The position numbers and the translations under genes are program-made. 42,677 bases of DNA from an uncultured Bacteroidota bacterium (GTDB lineage: Bacteria; Bacteroidota; Bacteroidia; Flavobacteriales; TMED113), in assembly GCA_902533035.1 (NCBI GenBank), contig CACAKI010000006.1:1-42677 (forward strand), in the 5' to 3' direction. Under the pieces are notes generated by a model, which did not search any database, was not told the DNA's origin, and saw nothing but the letters and a program-made list of their open reading frames with translations. This document shows positions 9,185-15,670 of the stretch, piece by piece. Position 1 is the stretch's first letter. Each line of letters starts with the position of its first letter.

Positions 9185-9538
9185 TTATTTTTTTTCTTTA
9201 TTTTCTACTTTTTTAGCAGAGGTTTTTTTTAAAGAAATGTTTTCAATTTTTATTTTGGTAAGATATTGTCTGTGTCCATTTTTAACTTTATAACCTTTTC
9301 TTCTCTTCTTTTTAAAGACAATAACTTTTTCTCCTTTTAAATGATCAATTATAGAAGCAGAAACAGTTGCTTGTTTTAATGAAGGGTTTCCAATAGTGGT
9401 CTTTCCTTTATCTTCAATGAGCAAAACATTATCAAAAGATATTTTTTTACCAGTTTCTTTTTCTAAACGGTTTACTATAAAAGTTTGTCCTTTTTCAACC
9501 TTTAATTGTTTTCCGCTTATTTCTACAATAGCTTTCAT
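9185..9538 (-). CDS. rplU: 50S ribosomal protein L21
   Basis: bL21 of the large ribosomal subunit. I place the start at the ATG 9538-9536, giving 117 residues beginning MKAIVEISGKQLKVEKGQTF, the standard L21 N-terminus. The reading frame is open 48 nt further up, but that ATG (9586) falls in the -33 box of the rplU promoter and would add a non-homologous hydrophobic stretch, so I reject it. GHRQYLTKIKIENI, the rRNA-contact end of L21, is present, followed by a short Lys-rich tail usual in Bacteroidota. It is co-transcribed with rpmA (6 nt gap). Confidence 0.96.
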   Translation of the reverse strand: MKAIVEISGKQLKVEKGQTFIVNRLEKETGKKISFDNVLLIEDKGKTTIGNPSLKQATVSASIIDHLKGEKVIVFKKKRRKGYKVKNGHRQYLTKIKIENISLKKTSAKKVENKEKK

Positions 9539-9556
9539 TTTCTGAATTTTGGATTG

Positions 9557-9586
9557 CAAATATAATAAAAGAATGTATTTATACAA
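9557..9586 (-). promoter_or_regulatory. Promoter of rplU-rpmA (Bacteroidota type)
   Basis: On the minus strand TTG (9586-9584), a 19-nt spacer, then TATATTTG (9564-9557), an exact match to the Bacteroidota primary sigma pattern TTG-N19-TAnnTTTG. Transcription should begin near 9550, just upstream of the ATG at 9538, which gives a very short leader and fixes the rplU start. Confidence 0.8.
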
Positions 9587-9638
9587 TGTTTTTATACACT
9601 TTGCTACTTAAAAATTCAAATCTTAAATCATTGGATTG

Positions 9639-10085
9639 TTATGATTTTGTTTTAGTTTTCAGATTAATTAATAAAGTATAATTATTTTTTTTACTACAAC
9701 ATGTTTCATTTTTACACTGACAATATTTAAGATTATATAAGTGGAGTAATGCAAGTAGTAAACCTGTCACATAAATAAAACTATTATTTATATTAACAAG
9801 TTGAATTGATTTATCCATTATGGAGATAAAAAACATCAACCAAGTTGTCCATAATAAAATCTTTATAATTTTATTTGATGATGTTTGTGTCGATCTAAGT
9901 ATTGCAAAAAAGGAAATTATAATAAAAATGTAGTCAAGTGAATGCCACCATATTGGCGATTCTGCACAATATGAAATTGTGCATGCTTGTGTAATGAATA
10001 TAAATGGAGTGCTAATACAATGAATTAAACAGAGTATACTAGCTAAAGATCCTACAGCATCTGGTTTTAATACAATTGAGGTCAT
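9639..10085 (-). CDS. MerC-domain membrane protein
   Basis: 148 residues, four predicted membrane helices (about 12-30, 45-65, 72-92, 98-115), a MerC-family inner-membrane protein. MerC proteins were first described as mercury-uptake proteins, but in Bacteroidota most are not in mer operons and probably handle other metals. The diagnostic ASILCLIHCISTPFIF near residues 15-30 has the paired Cys (C-x3-C) in the first helix. The C-terminus after the last helix is Cys-rich: CQCKNETCC at about 122-130. No merA, merR or merT is nearby, so mercury resistance is not supported. It is divergent from the HMA protein gene, with a dyad operator over its -33 box, so metal-dependent repression is likely. 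Confidence 0.85.
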   Translation of the reverse strand: MTSIVLKPDAVGSLASILCLIHCISTPFIFITQACTISYCAESPIWWHSLDYIFIIISFFAILRSTQTSSNKIIKILLWTTWLMFFISIMDKSIQLVNINNSFIYVTGLLLALLHLYNLKYCQCKNETCCSKKNNYTLLINLKTKTKS

Positions 10086-10108
10086 ATATTATACAAATAA
10101 TTAGACTG

Positions 10109-10116
10109 CAAATATA
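10109..10116 (-). promoter_or_regulatory. -7 element of the merC promoter
   Basis: Minus strand TATATTTG, matching TAnnTTTG. A TTG at 10137-10135 lies 18 nt upstream and falls inside the dyad at 10125-10149, so a protein bound there would block the -33 box. Transcription would start near 10103, with the merC ATG at 10085. Confidence 0.65.
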
Positions 10117-10124
10117 TAATTTTT

Positions 10125-10149
10125 TTAAATGCAACAATGTTGCATTTAA
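10125..10149. promoter_or_regulatory. 25-bp perfect dyad, probable metal-regulator (Fur-superfamily, Zur-like) operator
   Basis: Left arm TTAAATGCAACA, central A, right arm TGTTGCATTTAA: twelve perfect base pairs of symmetry either side of one base. It lies between divergent merC and the HMA gene and covers the merC -33 TTG. Odd-length dyads with a single central base are typical of Fur-superfamily sites, and the AATG..CATT core is reminiscent of Zur boxes. The regulator gene is not in the window, so the regulator's name is an inference. Confidence 0.7.
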
Positions 10150-10203
10150 TGGTTTATAAAGTTTTATCTTATTAAAAAACAACTTTCTTAAAAGAAGAAT
10201 GTT

Positions 10204-10211
10204 TATATTTG
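10204..10211 (+). promoter_or_regulatory. -7 element upstream of the HMA-ctaA pair
   Basis: TATATTTG matches TAnnTTTG and lies 58 nt before the HMA ATG. No convincing TTG is found 19-21 nt upstream, so the promoter may be weak or need an activator. The centre of the dyad (10137) is 67 nt upstream of this element. Confidence 0.5.
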
Positions 10212-10269
10212 AAATGTGAATTAGCTACTTATAAGCTATAAAATGATTATTAAATTTAAGATATAAATT

Positions 10270-10701
10270 ATGGTTACAACAAATAGGTTTTTTATAATTA
10301 CAGCAGCATTATTTTTTATTTCATTTACTTTATTTTCTCAGAAAAAAACTATGAAAATCAAAATTGATGGAATGCACTGTGCGGCTGGATGTGCTATGTA
10401 TATACAGAATGAGTTAAATAACATGGATGGTGTTGTTGAGGCAAATATTAATTTCACTGAATCAGCAGGAGAGATAATATTAAAAAAACGAACTAAAGAA
10501 GAAGAAGTGCTTTCTTTTGTGAATGATCTTAAAGGTGGTGCTTATCAAGCTTCAATTTTAAAAGATGAAGTTAAATCTTGTAGTAAAGGAAAATCATGCT
10601 GTAAAAAAACAGGTAATAAGGTTGAGAATTGTGATAAAAAATCTTCTGGATGTTGTAGTAGCTCTAGTTCAAAAAAAGAGTGTTCAAAAAACAAAAAATA
10701 A
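10270..10701 (+). CDS. Exported heavy-metal-associated (HMA) domain protein with Cys-rich tail
   Basis: 143 residues in three parts. An N-terminal signal sequence (FFIITAALFFISFTLFSQ, about 7-24) predicts export. An HMA ferredoxin-like domain follows (about 28-95): KIKIDGMHCAAGCAMYIQNE has the metal site as C-x3-C instead of the classic C-x2-C, a form common in Bacteroidota, then MDGVVEANINF. The last 45 residues are Lys/Ser-rich with seven Cys, including two CC pairs (KSCC and SGCC), resembling a small metallothionein-like metal sponge. Metal identity is unknown; copper is plausible because heme A synthase lies 15 nt downstream and cytochrome oxidase genes are in the window, but the divergent MerC and Zur-like dyad leave zinc or others open. 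Confidence 0.8.
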   Translation: MVTTNRFFIITAALFFISFTLFSQKKTMKIKIDGMHCAAGCAMYIQNELNNMDGVVEANINFTESAGEIILKKRTKEEEVLSFVNDLKGGAYQASILKDEVKSCSKGKSCCKKTGNKVENCDKKSSGCCSSSSSKKECSKNKK

Positions 10702-10716
10702 CACTTAATTTTATTC

Positions 10717-11751
10717 ATGAAATCATCTAGGCTGTTTTCTAAATTAGCCAAGCTTGCTTTATTATTTACATATTTTATTGTTTTAGCTGGAGGCTTTGTC
10801 AGAATGACGGGGTCTGGGATGGGTTGTCCAGATTGGCCTAAATGTTTTGGTTTTTTTGTTCCTCCAACTTCTGAATTTGAAATTACTTGGCAAAAAAATA
10901 TTGAATATAACATTGGTCAAATGTTAATTCATAATGATACTCTTTGGGTATCGCAAGGTAACTTTATTTCAAATACTAATTTTGATCGAAAAAATTGGGA
11001 GCCTTATAAAAAACATAATTATGCAAAATTTAATGCATTTCATACTTGGGCTGAGTATATTAATAGGTGTATTGGAGCCATAACTGGATTGTTTGTGTTA
11101 GCGTTATTCTTTCTTTCGATTTTTAAAAAAAATATGACATATGAATTTATAGGATCTTTAAGTCTATTGGTATTATTTGGATTACAAGCTTGGATTGGAG
11201 GTGAAGTTGTTTTCTCAGTACTGAATCCATTTAAAATAACAATACATATGTTTGTTGCATTAATTATAGTTTGTATTCTTTTTTTATTAATTCATATTAC
11301 ATCTAAATTGGATTCTCGGAAAATTATAACTTATCAAAAAAATATTAATTTTCTTCTAATCTTAACTTTGGTTTTTTCGTTAATTCAAATATTTTTTGGA
11401 ACTCAAGTAAGGGAGTTTGTTGACGGGTTATCTTCTGATAAATCCACTTGGATATATCAAATAGAAAACAGCCAAATTAAAATTCATCAGTTAATTGCTG
11501 TTTTTATTTTTATTTTTAATGTTTATTTATGTGTTTCTATAGCAGGAAAACACAATTCTATAAAACAAATTCCTAAAGAAGTATTCTTTATTCTAATTAC
11601 ATTAATTTGTTTAATGTTTAGTGGTGTGATTATGTTTGCTTTTAATTTTCCAGGCTTGGCTCAATTAACACATTTGTTTTCAGCATTTATTTTATTTGGA
11701 GCTCAGTTTAATCTTTTTTTGAAAATTAATTTTGGGAATTCCATTGAATAG
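10717..11751 (+). CDS. ctaA: Heme A synthase (COX15/CtaA family)
   Basis: Oxidises the heme O methyl group to give heme A for aa3-type oxidases; inner membrane, 344 residues with about eight helices. The start FVRMTGSGMGCPDWPKCFGFFVPP is the hallmark of the family, including the loop Cys pair (C-x5-C). Candidate heme-ligand His are in FHTWAEYINR, IHMFVALI, IHQLIAVF and LTHLFSAFI, each near a membrane helix end. A soluble insert between helices 1 and 2 (about 55-105, containing DTLWVSQGNF) is present. It lies 15 nt after the HMA gene, probably in one transcript, and would serve the coxA/coxB oxidase at the right edge of the window. Its 3' end overlaps gldD (opposite strand) by 26 nt. Confidence 0.93.
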   Translation: MKSSRLFSKLAKLALLFTYFIVLAGGFVRMTGSGMGCPDWPKCFGFFVPPTSEFEITWQKNIEYNIGQMLIHNDTLWVSQGNFISNTNFDRKNWEPYKKHNYAKFNAFHTWAEYINRCIGAITGLFVLALFFLSIFKKNMTYEFIGSLSLLVLFGLQAWIGGEVVFSVLNPFKITIHMFVALIIVCILFLLIHITSKLDSRKIITYQKNINFLLILTLVFSLIQIFFGTQVREFVDGLSSDKSTWIYQIENSQIKIHQLIAVFIFIFNVYLCVSIAGKHNSIKQIPKEVFFILITLICLMFSGVIMFAFNFPGLAQLTHLFSAFILFGAQFNLFLKINFGNSIE

Positions 11752-12310
11752 TTTCAATAATTTTTTCTATATCTTTTTTATAAAAATCTATCACAGGTCT
11801 TAAAGAGTCTCTATTTATTTTGATCATTTTTTTTATAGTGCTAGGATACATTGACCCTCTTAAAAAGTGGTTTTTTTTATCTGTTACATAAAATTGAATT
11901 GGTGTAGCTACTTCTCCACTTAATTCATAAATTGTAAAATTTGAATTAACACCTGATGTTTCCCAAATGCCATCAGCTTTTCTATAATGACCTTCGTATA
12001 CTAAGTTATGAGCATCTTGAAGTAGAGAGTCTAGGTTGTTTTTAATCTTATGATAAGATAGATGAATGTTAATATTATTAGTTTCATTTGTTAAAGTAAT
12101 CCAGCAATTATTTTGAGGATTAATTGAAATTGTTAGATGCTCTGGTATTTCTACAGAAAAATTACAACTTTCAAAATCATGTATTTTGTATTTTTTTTCT
12201 GGAAAATCAATTCTAAAATGAGCATATGGAACAATTTTATTTTTTGTTGTACAAGAAAAAAATGTTATACAAAAAATATTTATAAGTAAGAAGTAAAGGT
12301 TAATTCTCAT
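11726..12310 (-). CDS. gldD: GldD, gliding motility lipoprotein
   Basis: 194 residues. The signal peptide ends in a lipobox (CITFFSC, Cys near residue 20), so it is a lipoprotein. The mature start KNKIVPYAHFRIDFPEKKY followed by a CNFSVEIPEHLTISI segment is the GldD pattern ('YaYFRIdFPekkY'), and the C-terminal GSMYPSTIKKMIKINRDSLRPVIDFYKKDIEKIIETIQW is also conserved. GldD is required for gliding in Flavobacterium johnsoniae, with an undefined role linked to the type IX secretion machinery. It overlaps gldE by 11 nt, the usual gldE-gldD order. Its 3' end overlaps ctaA by 26 nt in a convergent arrangement. Confidence 0.92.
   Translation of the reverse strand: MRINLYFLLINIFCITFFSCTTKNKIVPYAHFRIDFPEKKYKIHDFESCNFSVEIPEHLTISINPQNNCWITLTNETNNINIHLSYHKIKNNLDSLLQDAHNLVYEGHYRKADGIWETSGVNSNFTIYELSGEVATPIQFYVTDKKNHFLRGSMYPSTIKKMIKINRDSLRPVIDFYKKDIEKIIETIQWNSQN
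11743..11766 (+). terminator. Probable intrinsic terminator of ctaA, inside the gldD 3' end
   Basis: ATTGAA (11743-11748), loop TAGT, TTCAAT (11753-11758), then AATTTTTT. The ctaA stop codon TAG (11749-11751) lies in the loop. The stem is short and AT-only, so it is weak, but the U-tract on the plus strand fits a terminator. It is read through as coding sequence by gldD on the other strand. Confidence 0.5.
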
Positions 12311-13568
12311 TGATTTTAACTTTTATTGAAGTGACTCTTTTTTTATTTGCCCCCTCTATTGTGAAATTCAAATTTTTCAATGAATATGTTTCTCCTTTTT
12401 CTGGAATCATTCCAAAGTTCTCTATTATAAATCCAGCTAATGTATCAGCATCACCTTTTTTTGCTTCAAATAGATTTTCATTTAATCCAGTAATTCGATA
12501 AAAATCTTTTAATGTAACTTTCCCTTGAAAGATATAAGTGTGAGTATCTAATTTAGAATAAATAATATCTTCTTGATCGAATTCATCACTAATTTCACCT
12601 ATAATTTCTTCAATTACATCTTCTAATGTAACAATCCCTGAAGTGCCTCCATATTCATCTACTACAATTACCATATGCTGTTTGATTTTTTTTATTTCTT
12701 TTAATAAATCATCTATTTTTTTAGTTTCAGGAACAAAAAATGGAGGTCTTAAAACAGATTTCCAATTAAAATTTTTATTTTCTAAATAAGGTAATAAATC
12801 TTTTATGTGAAGTACCCCTTTAATATTATCTAAATTATTTTCAAAAACAGGGATTCTAGAATATCCAGATTTCAAAATTTGTGTAATTAATTGATGAAAA
12901 GGAGTTTTTATTTCAATTGAAAACACATCTAGTCGTGATTTCATGATTTGCTTTACATCTGTTTTTCCAAATTGCACAATTCCTTCTAGAAATTTATTTT
13001 CTTCATCTTCTTCTTCATTAGAAGTTATATTGACGGCTTTTGATAAATTTTCTATAGATGGGTTTTCTTTATATTGTTCAAAAGAATTATTTAAAAAACC
13101 AGTTAATTTTATCAATAAATATGACAAAGGGGAAACAAGTTTAGAAATAATTTGTATGGGTATTGACATTTTCTTTGCGACAAATTTGGCATTGTTATTA
13201 GCAAATATTTTTGGTAAAACCTCTCCAAATAAAAGCAATATAAATGTTATAAAGATTATTTGAAATAAAGTTTCATTAAGAAAAGGTAGGATGCTATTTA
13301 TCAGATTACTTTCAAAGATATAAGCAGATAAAATTACAATAGCAATGTTAATTATATTATTTCCAATTAAAATAGTTGCTAATAAATTTTTCGGGTGATT
13401 TAAATGGCCAATAATTGTACGATCCCTTCTTGTATTAGATTTTTTTAATTCTAATAAATCAGAGGGACCTAGTGAAAAAAAAGCCACTTCAGATGCTGAC
13501 ACTAACCCCGAAGAGATGATTAGAAGTATCCAGAAAATAATTAAAAAATAAATTGAGGGGTCGTCCAA
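12300..13568 (-). CDS. gldE: GldE, gliding-associated CNNM/HlyC-type membrane protein
   Basis: 422 residues. The N-terminal DUF21/CNNM membrane domain (about 1-185) contains the ASEVAFFSLGPSDLLEL motif, three or four helices and FGEVLPKIFANNNAKFVAKKM. A CBS pair follows (about 205-325: VKQIMKSRLDVFSIE, GYSRIPVFENNLDNIKGVLHIKDLL, MVIVVDEYGGTSGIVTLEDVIEEIIGEI), then a C-terminal CorC/HlyC domain (about 335-420). The family includes Mg2+/Co2+ efflux-type proteins. GldE in Flavobacterium is encoded with GldD, and overexpression partly compensates for gldD loss, as I recall. It starts 16 nt after ssb and overlaps gldD by 11 nt. Confidence 0.92.
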   Translation of the reverse strand: MDDPSIYFLIIFWILLIISSGLVSASEVAFFSLGPSDLLELKKSNTRRDRTIIGHLNHPKNLLATILIGNNIINIAIVILSAYIFESNLINSILPFLNETLFQIIFITFILLLFGEVLPKIFANNNAKFVAKKMSIPIQIISKLVSPLSYLLIKLTGFLNNSFEQYKENPSIENLSKAVNITSNEEEDEENKFLEGIVQFGKTDVKQIMKSRLDVFSIEIKTPFHQLITQILKSGYSRIPVFENNLDNIKGVLHIKDLLPYLENKNFNWKSVLRPPFFVPETKKIDDLLKEIKKIKQHMVIVVDEYGGTSGIVTLEDVIEEIIGEISDEFDQEDIIYSKLDTHTYIFQGKVTLKDFYRITGLNENLFEAKKGDADTLAGFIIENFGMIPEKGETYSLKNLNFTIEGANKKRVTSIKVKINEN

Positions 13569-13584
13569 TTTTATGCTAATTTAG

Positions 13585-14070
13585 TTAAAAAGGTAAATCA
13601 TCTCCATCGGATGATTCTGTTTCTTCTTCTTTCTTTTTTGAAGCTAATTCTTCGTTATCATTTTTTTCAGAAAATGAATTTTGGATTATAGGTTCTTTTT
13701 CTATTAAAGTTATATTTTCAAGGTTTGAAGTGACATCTTTTTTATTGTCGAGCATTTGAAAAGAGAATGATTTGATTTCTGTTGAATATCTTTTTTCTCC
13801 TGCATCATTCTCCCAAGAACGAGTTTCTAATTTTCCTTCTACTAATACTAAACTTCCTTTTCTCAAAAATTTACCTGCTGTTTCAGCAGATTTGTTCCAC
13901 ATGACAATTCTATGCCATTCTGTTTTTTCTACTTTATTTCCATTTCGATCCGTATATGATTCATCTGTTGCTATAGAGAAGTTAGCTACGGTTGAAGTTC
14001 CTACTTCACGAACGTCAGGGTCTTGACCCAACCTTCCAATTAATATTACTTTATTGAGCGAACCAGCCAT
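13585..14070 (-). CDS. ssb: Single-stranded DNA-binding protein
   Basis: 161 residues. The OB-fold (about 1-110) opens MAGSLNKVILIGRLGQDPDVR with TEWHRIVMWNKSAETAGKFLRKGSLVLVEGKLETRSWE, the standard SSB pattern. A flexible acidic, Ser-rich linker follows, and the C-terminal tip DDLPF is the canonical partner-binding motif that recruits repair and replication proteins. It sits between mutY (42 nt upstream) and gldE (16 nt downstream), a layout I know from other flavobacteria. A -7 element just upstream suggests its own promoter besides read-through from mutY. Confidence 0.97.
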   Translation of the reverse strand: MAGSLNKVILIGRLGQDPDVREVGTSTVANFSIATDESYTDRNGNKVEKTEWHRIVMWNKSAETAGKFLRKGSLVLVEGKLETRSWENDAGEKRYSTEIKSFSFQMLDNKKDVTSNLENITLIEKEPIIQNSFSEKNDNEELASKKKEEETESSDGDDLPF

Positions 14071-14094
14071 TTTAATTTAGGTGTTTGTTATTAA

Positions 14095-14102
14095 CAAATA
14101 TA
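14095..14102 (-). promoter_or_regulatory. Possible -7 element of an ssb promoter
   Basis: Minus strand TATATTTG in the 42-nt gap between mutY and ssb, 25 nt before the ssb ATG. No good TTG was found at -33, so the call is tentative. Confidence 0.4.
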
Positions 14103-14112
14103 GAAAATCCAA

Positions 14113-15174
14113 TTATGTAATTAAATATTCATCTAAATATTTTGAAATTGGTTTAGGAAAAGGGTATTGTGAAACCTCTTTAAAAGGGACTTTTAGTAAA
14201 ATACTTGATTTTTTTTCCTTTAATTTTGATGTAGTTATTTTCCAGAAAAATAAATTCAAATTTTGGTGTGATAATTTATGTTGTGTTTTTTTTATCAAAA
14301 CAAAGTCTTTTAATTTAAAATCTTTAAATAAAGATGCTAGGGATTGTATAATGAGTTTATGCCTTATTCCTTCATTTGTTTCTATCATAGGAAGTTCATA
14401 TAAATTTTTCCAAATATCATTTTGCAATCTTTTTTTTATATATAAATTTTGTTTACATGATATAATCAAATAATTTAAATTTCTTGTTTTTTTTGTTGTG
14501 TTTTTTTTTAATTTAACAGGTCTAGATTGTATGTTTTGAATTTTAAATGATTGACACATATTTTTAATAGGGCAAACATCACATTTTGGGTTTTTTATAG
14601 TGCAGTGAATTGATCCAAAATCCATTAAAGCTTGGTTATAATCTCCAATATTTTTTTTGGGTAATAACTTAAACGTTATTTTATGAATTTTTTTTTTCCC
14701 TCTAGATTGATTTATAGGATCAGAAATATTAAAAACTCTGCTTATTACTCTAAAAACATTACCATCTAGAACTGCTTTTTTTTCATTTTTGCAAATTGAA
14801 CTAATAGCTGATGCAGTATATTCACCAATTCCTTTTAGTTTTATAAGTTCATCATAATTATTTGGGAAGGTTTTGTTTTGTTTAACTAATAATTTTGCAT
14901 TGTTTAACATATTGATAGCTCTTGAATAATAACCAAGACCTTCCCATGTTTTCAAAACATTAGATTCTGTGGATTTTGAAAGTGATTTTAAATTCGGAAA
15001 TGTTTTAATAAAATTTAAATAATAATTTGTTCCTTGTGATATTTGTGTTTGTTGAAGGATTATTTCAGAGACCCATATTTTATAGGGCTCTTTTGTCTTT
15101 CTCCATGGTAAATTGCGTTTATTTTTTTTATACCAATGTAATATTAATTGGCTGAACATTTCATTATTTGTCAT
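14113..15174 (-). CDS. mutY: A/G-specific adenine DNA glycosylase MutY
   Basis: Removes adenine mispaired with 8-oxoguanine. 353 residues. The catalytic Glu is E37 (SEIILQQTQ), the helix-hairpin-helix is LKGIGEYTASAI (113-124), and the catalytic Asp is D137 (VLDGNVFRV). The [4Fe-4S] ligands are C191, C198, C201 and C207 with the exact C-x6-C-x2-C-x5-C spacing. The C-terminal NUDIX-like 8-oxoG recognition domain covers about 225-350 and is diverged. It is the first gene of the mutY-ssb-gldE-gldD run and diverges from the HU gene with a 57-nt gap. Confidence 0.97.
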   Translation of the reverse strand: MTNNEMFSQLILHWYKKNKRNLPWRKTKEPYKIWVSEIILQQTQISQGTNYYLNFIKTFPNLKSLSKSTESNVLKTWEGLGYYSRAINMLNNAKLLVKQNKTFPNNYDELIKLKGIGEYTASAISSICKNEKKAVLDGNVFRVISRVFNISDPINQSRGKKKIHKITFKLLPKKNIGDYNQALMDFGSIHCTIKNPKCDVCPIKNMCQSFKIQNIQSRPVKLKKNTTKKTRNLNYLIISCKQNLYIKKRLQNDIWKNLYELPMIETNEGIRHKLIIQSLASLFKDFKLKDFVLIKKTQHKLSHQNLNLFFWKITTSKLKEKKSSILLKVPFKEVSQYPFPKPISKYLDEYLIT

Positions 15175-15203
15175 GATTGTATTTAATATATTATTAAAAA
15201 TAG

Positions 15204-15211
15204 TATATTTG
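15204..15211 (+). promoter_or_regulatory. -7 element of the HU gene promoter
   Basis: TATATTTG on the plus strand, 20 nt before the TTG start of the HU gene, which predicts a leader of only about 15 nt. A TTG at 15177-15179 is 24 nt upstream, a slightly long spacer. Confidence 0.55.
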
Positions 15212-15231
15212 CTGCCATAATTTTTATTGAA

Positions 15232-15519
15232 TTGACAAAATTAGAATTAGTAAAACAAATTTCTCAAAGGACGGGTATAGAGAGGCAGGATGTAGTTGCT
15301 GTTTTAGAATCGATGATGATTAATGTACAAGATTCTGTTGCTAATGGAGAAACAATTTACTTGAGAGGTTTTGGGAGTTTTGGACCTAAAAGAAAAGCGC
15401 AAAAAACAGCAAGAAATATTTCGAATAATACAACTATAATTATTCCGGAACATATAGCGCCATCTTTTAAGGCCTCAAAATCATTTATTCAAAAAGTTAT
15501 GCAAAAAAATAGTAAATAA
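15232..15519 (+). CDS. HU/IHF-family DNA-binding protein (TTG start)
   Basis: Nucleoid protein that bends DNA, 95 residues. TKLELVKQISQRTGIERQDVVAVLESMMINVQDSVANGETIYLRGFGSF is the typical HU helix-turn-helix and beta arm base, and the DNA-binding arm carries RNISNNTTIIIPEHIAPSFKASKSF. The start must be TTG: the first in-frame ATG is about codon 27, inside the conserved fold, and there is no upstream in-frame ATG. It lies 13 nt before a 30-residue basic ORF and about 150 nt before the RNase E/G gene, all on the same strand. Whether it is HU or an IHF subunit cannot be decided from this sequence alone. Confidence 0.93.
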   Translation: MTKLELVKQISQRTGIERQDVVAVLESMMINVQDSVANGETIYLRGFGSFGPKRKAQKTARNISNNTTIIIPEHIAPSFKASKSFIQKVMQKNSK

Positions 15520-15532
15520 AAGTATTAGATAT

Positions 15533-15625
15533 ATGCCTAGTGGCTCAAAAAGAAAAAGACATAAGATTTCTACTCATAAACGAAAAAAACGTTTAAGAAA
15601 GAATAGACATAAAAAAAAGAAGTAA
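15533..15625 (+). CDS. 30-residue, very basic small protein (candidate ribosome- or RNA-associated)
   Basis: ATG at 15533, TAA at 15623-15625. The 30 residues begin MPSGSKRKRHKISTHKRKKR and end with an Arg/Lys/His-rich run; two thirds are K, R or H and none is acidic. I recall an almost identical short ORF (MPSGKKRKRHK...) at the same place, between HU and the RNase E/G gene, in other Bacteroidota, which argues for a real conserved gene. The composition is like that of very small ribosomal proteins or rRNA-binding peptides. It lies 13 nt after the HU gene and 45 nt before the RNase gene. Function is unknown; nucleic-acid binding is inferred from composition only. Confidence 0.7.
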   Translation: MPSGSKRKRHKISTHKRKKRLRKNRHKKKK

Positions 15626-15670
15626 TTTTTTTTTGTATACGGCCAGTATTAGGAAAAAAGATATTGTGGT

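Noticed and set aside
9539-9586. Sixteen-residue N-terminal extension of ribosomal protein L21 from an upstream ATG
   Set aside because: It overlaps the TTG-N19-TATATTTG promoter, so it would not be transcribed, and the downstream ATG gives the standard L21 N-terminus.
9639-10085. Mercury-resistance (mer) operon
   Set aside because: Only a MerC-domain protein is present; there is no merA, merR, merT or merP pattern, and the HMA protein has a C-x3-C site with a Cys tail unlike MerP.
10545-10913. 122-codon open frame on the minus strand across the HMA tail and ctaA start
   Set aside because: It is antisense to two well-supported genes and its translation has no recognisable features; it mirrors their codon structure.
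14081-14473. 130-codon frame on the plus strand opposite the end of mutY
   Set aside because: It is the complement of the diverged MutY C-terminal domain; low-complexity F/K/N composition is what AT-rich antisense DNA gives.
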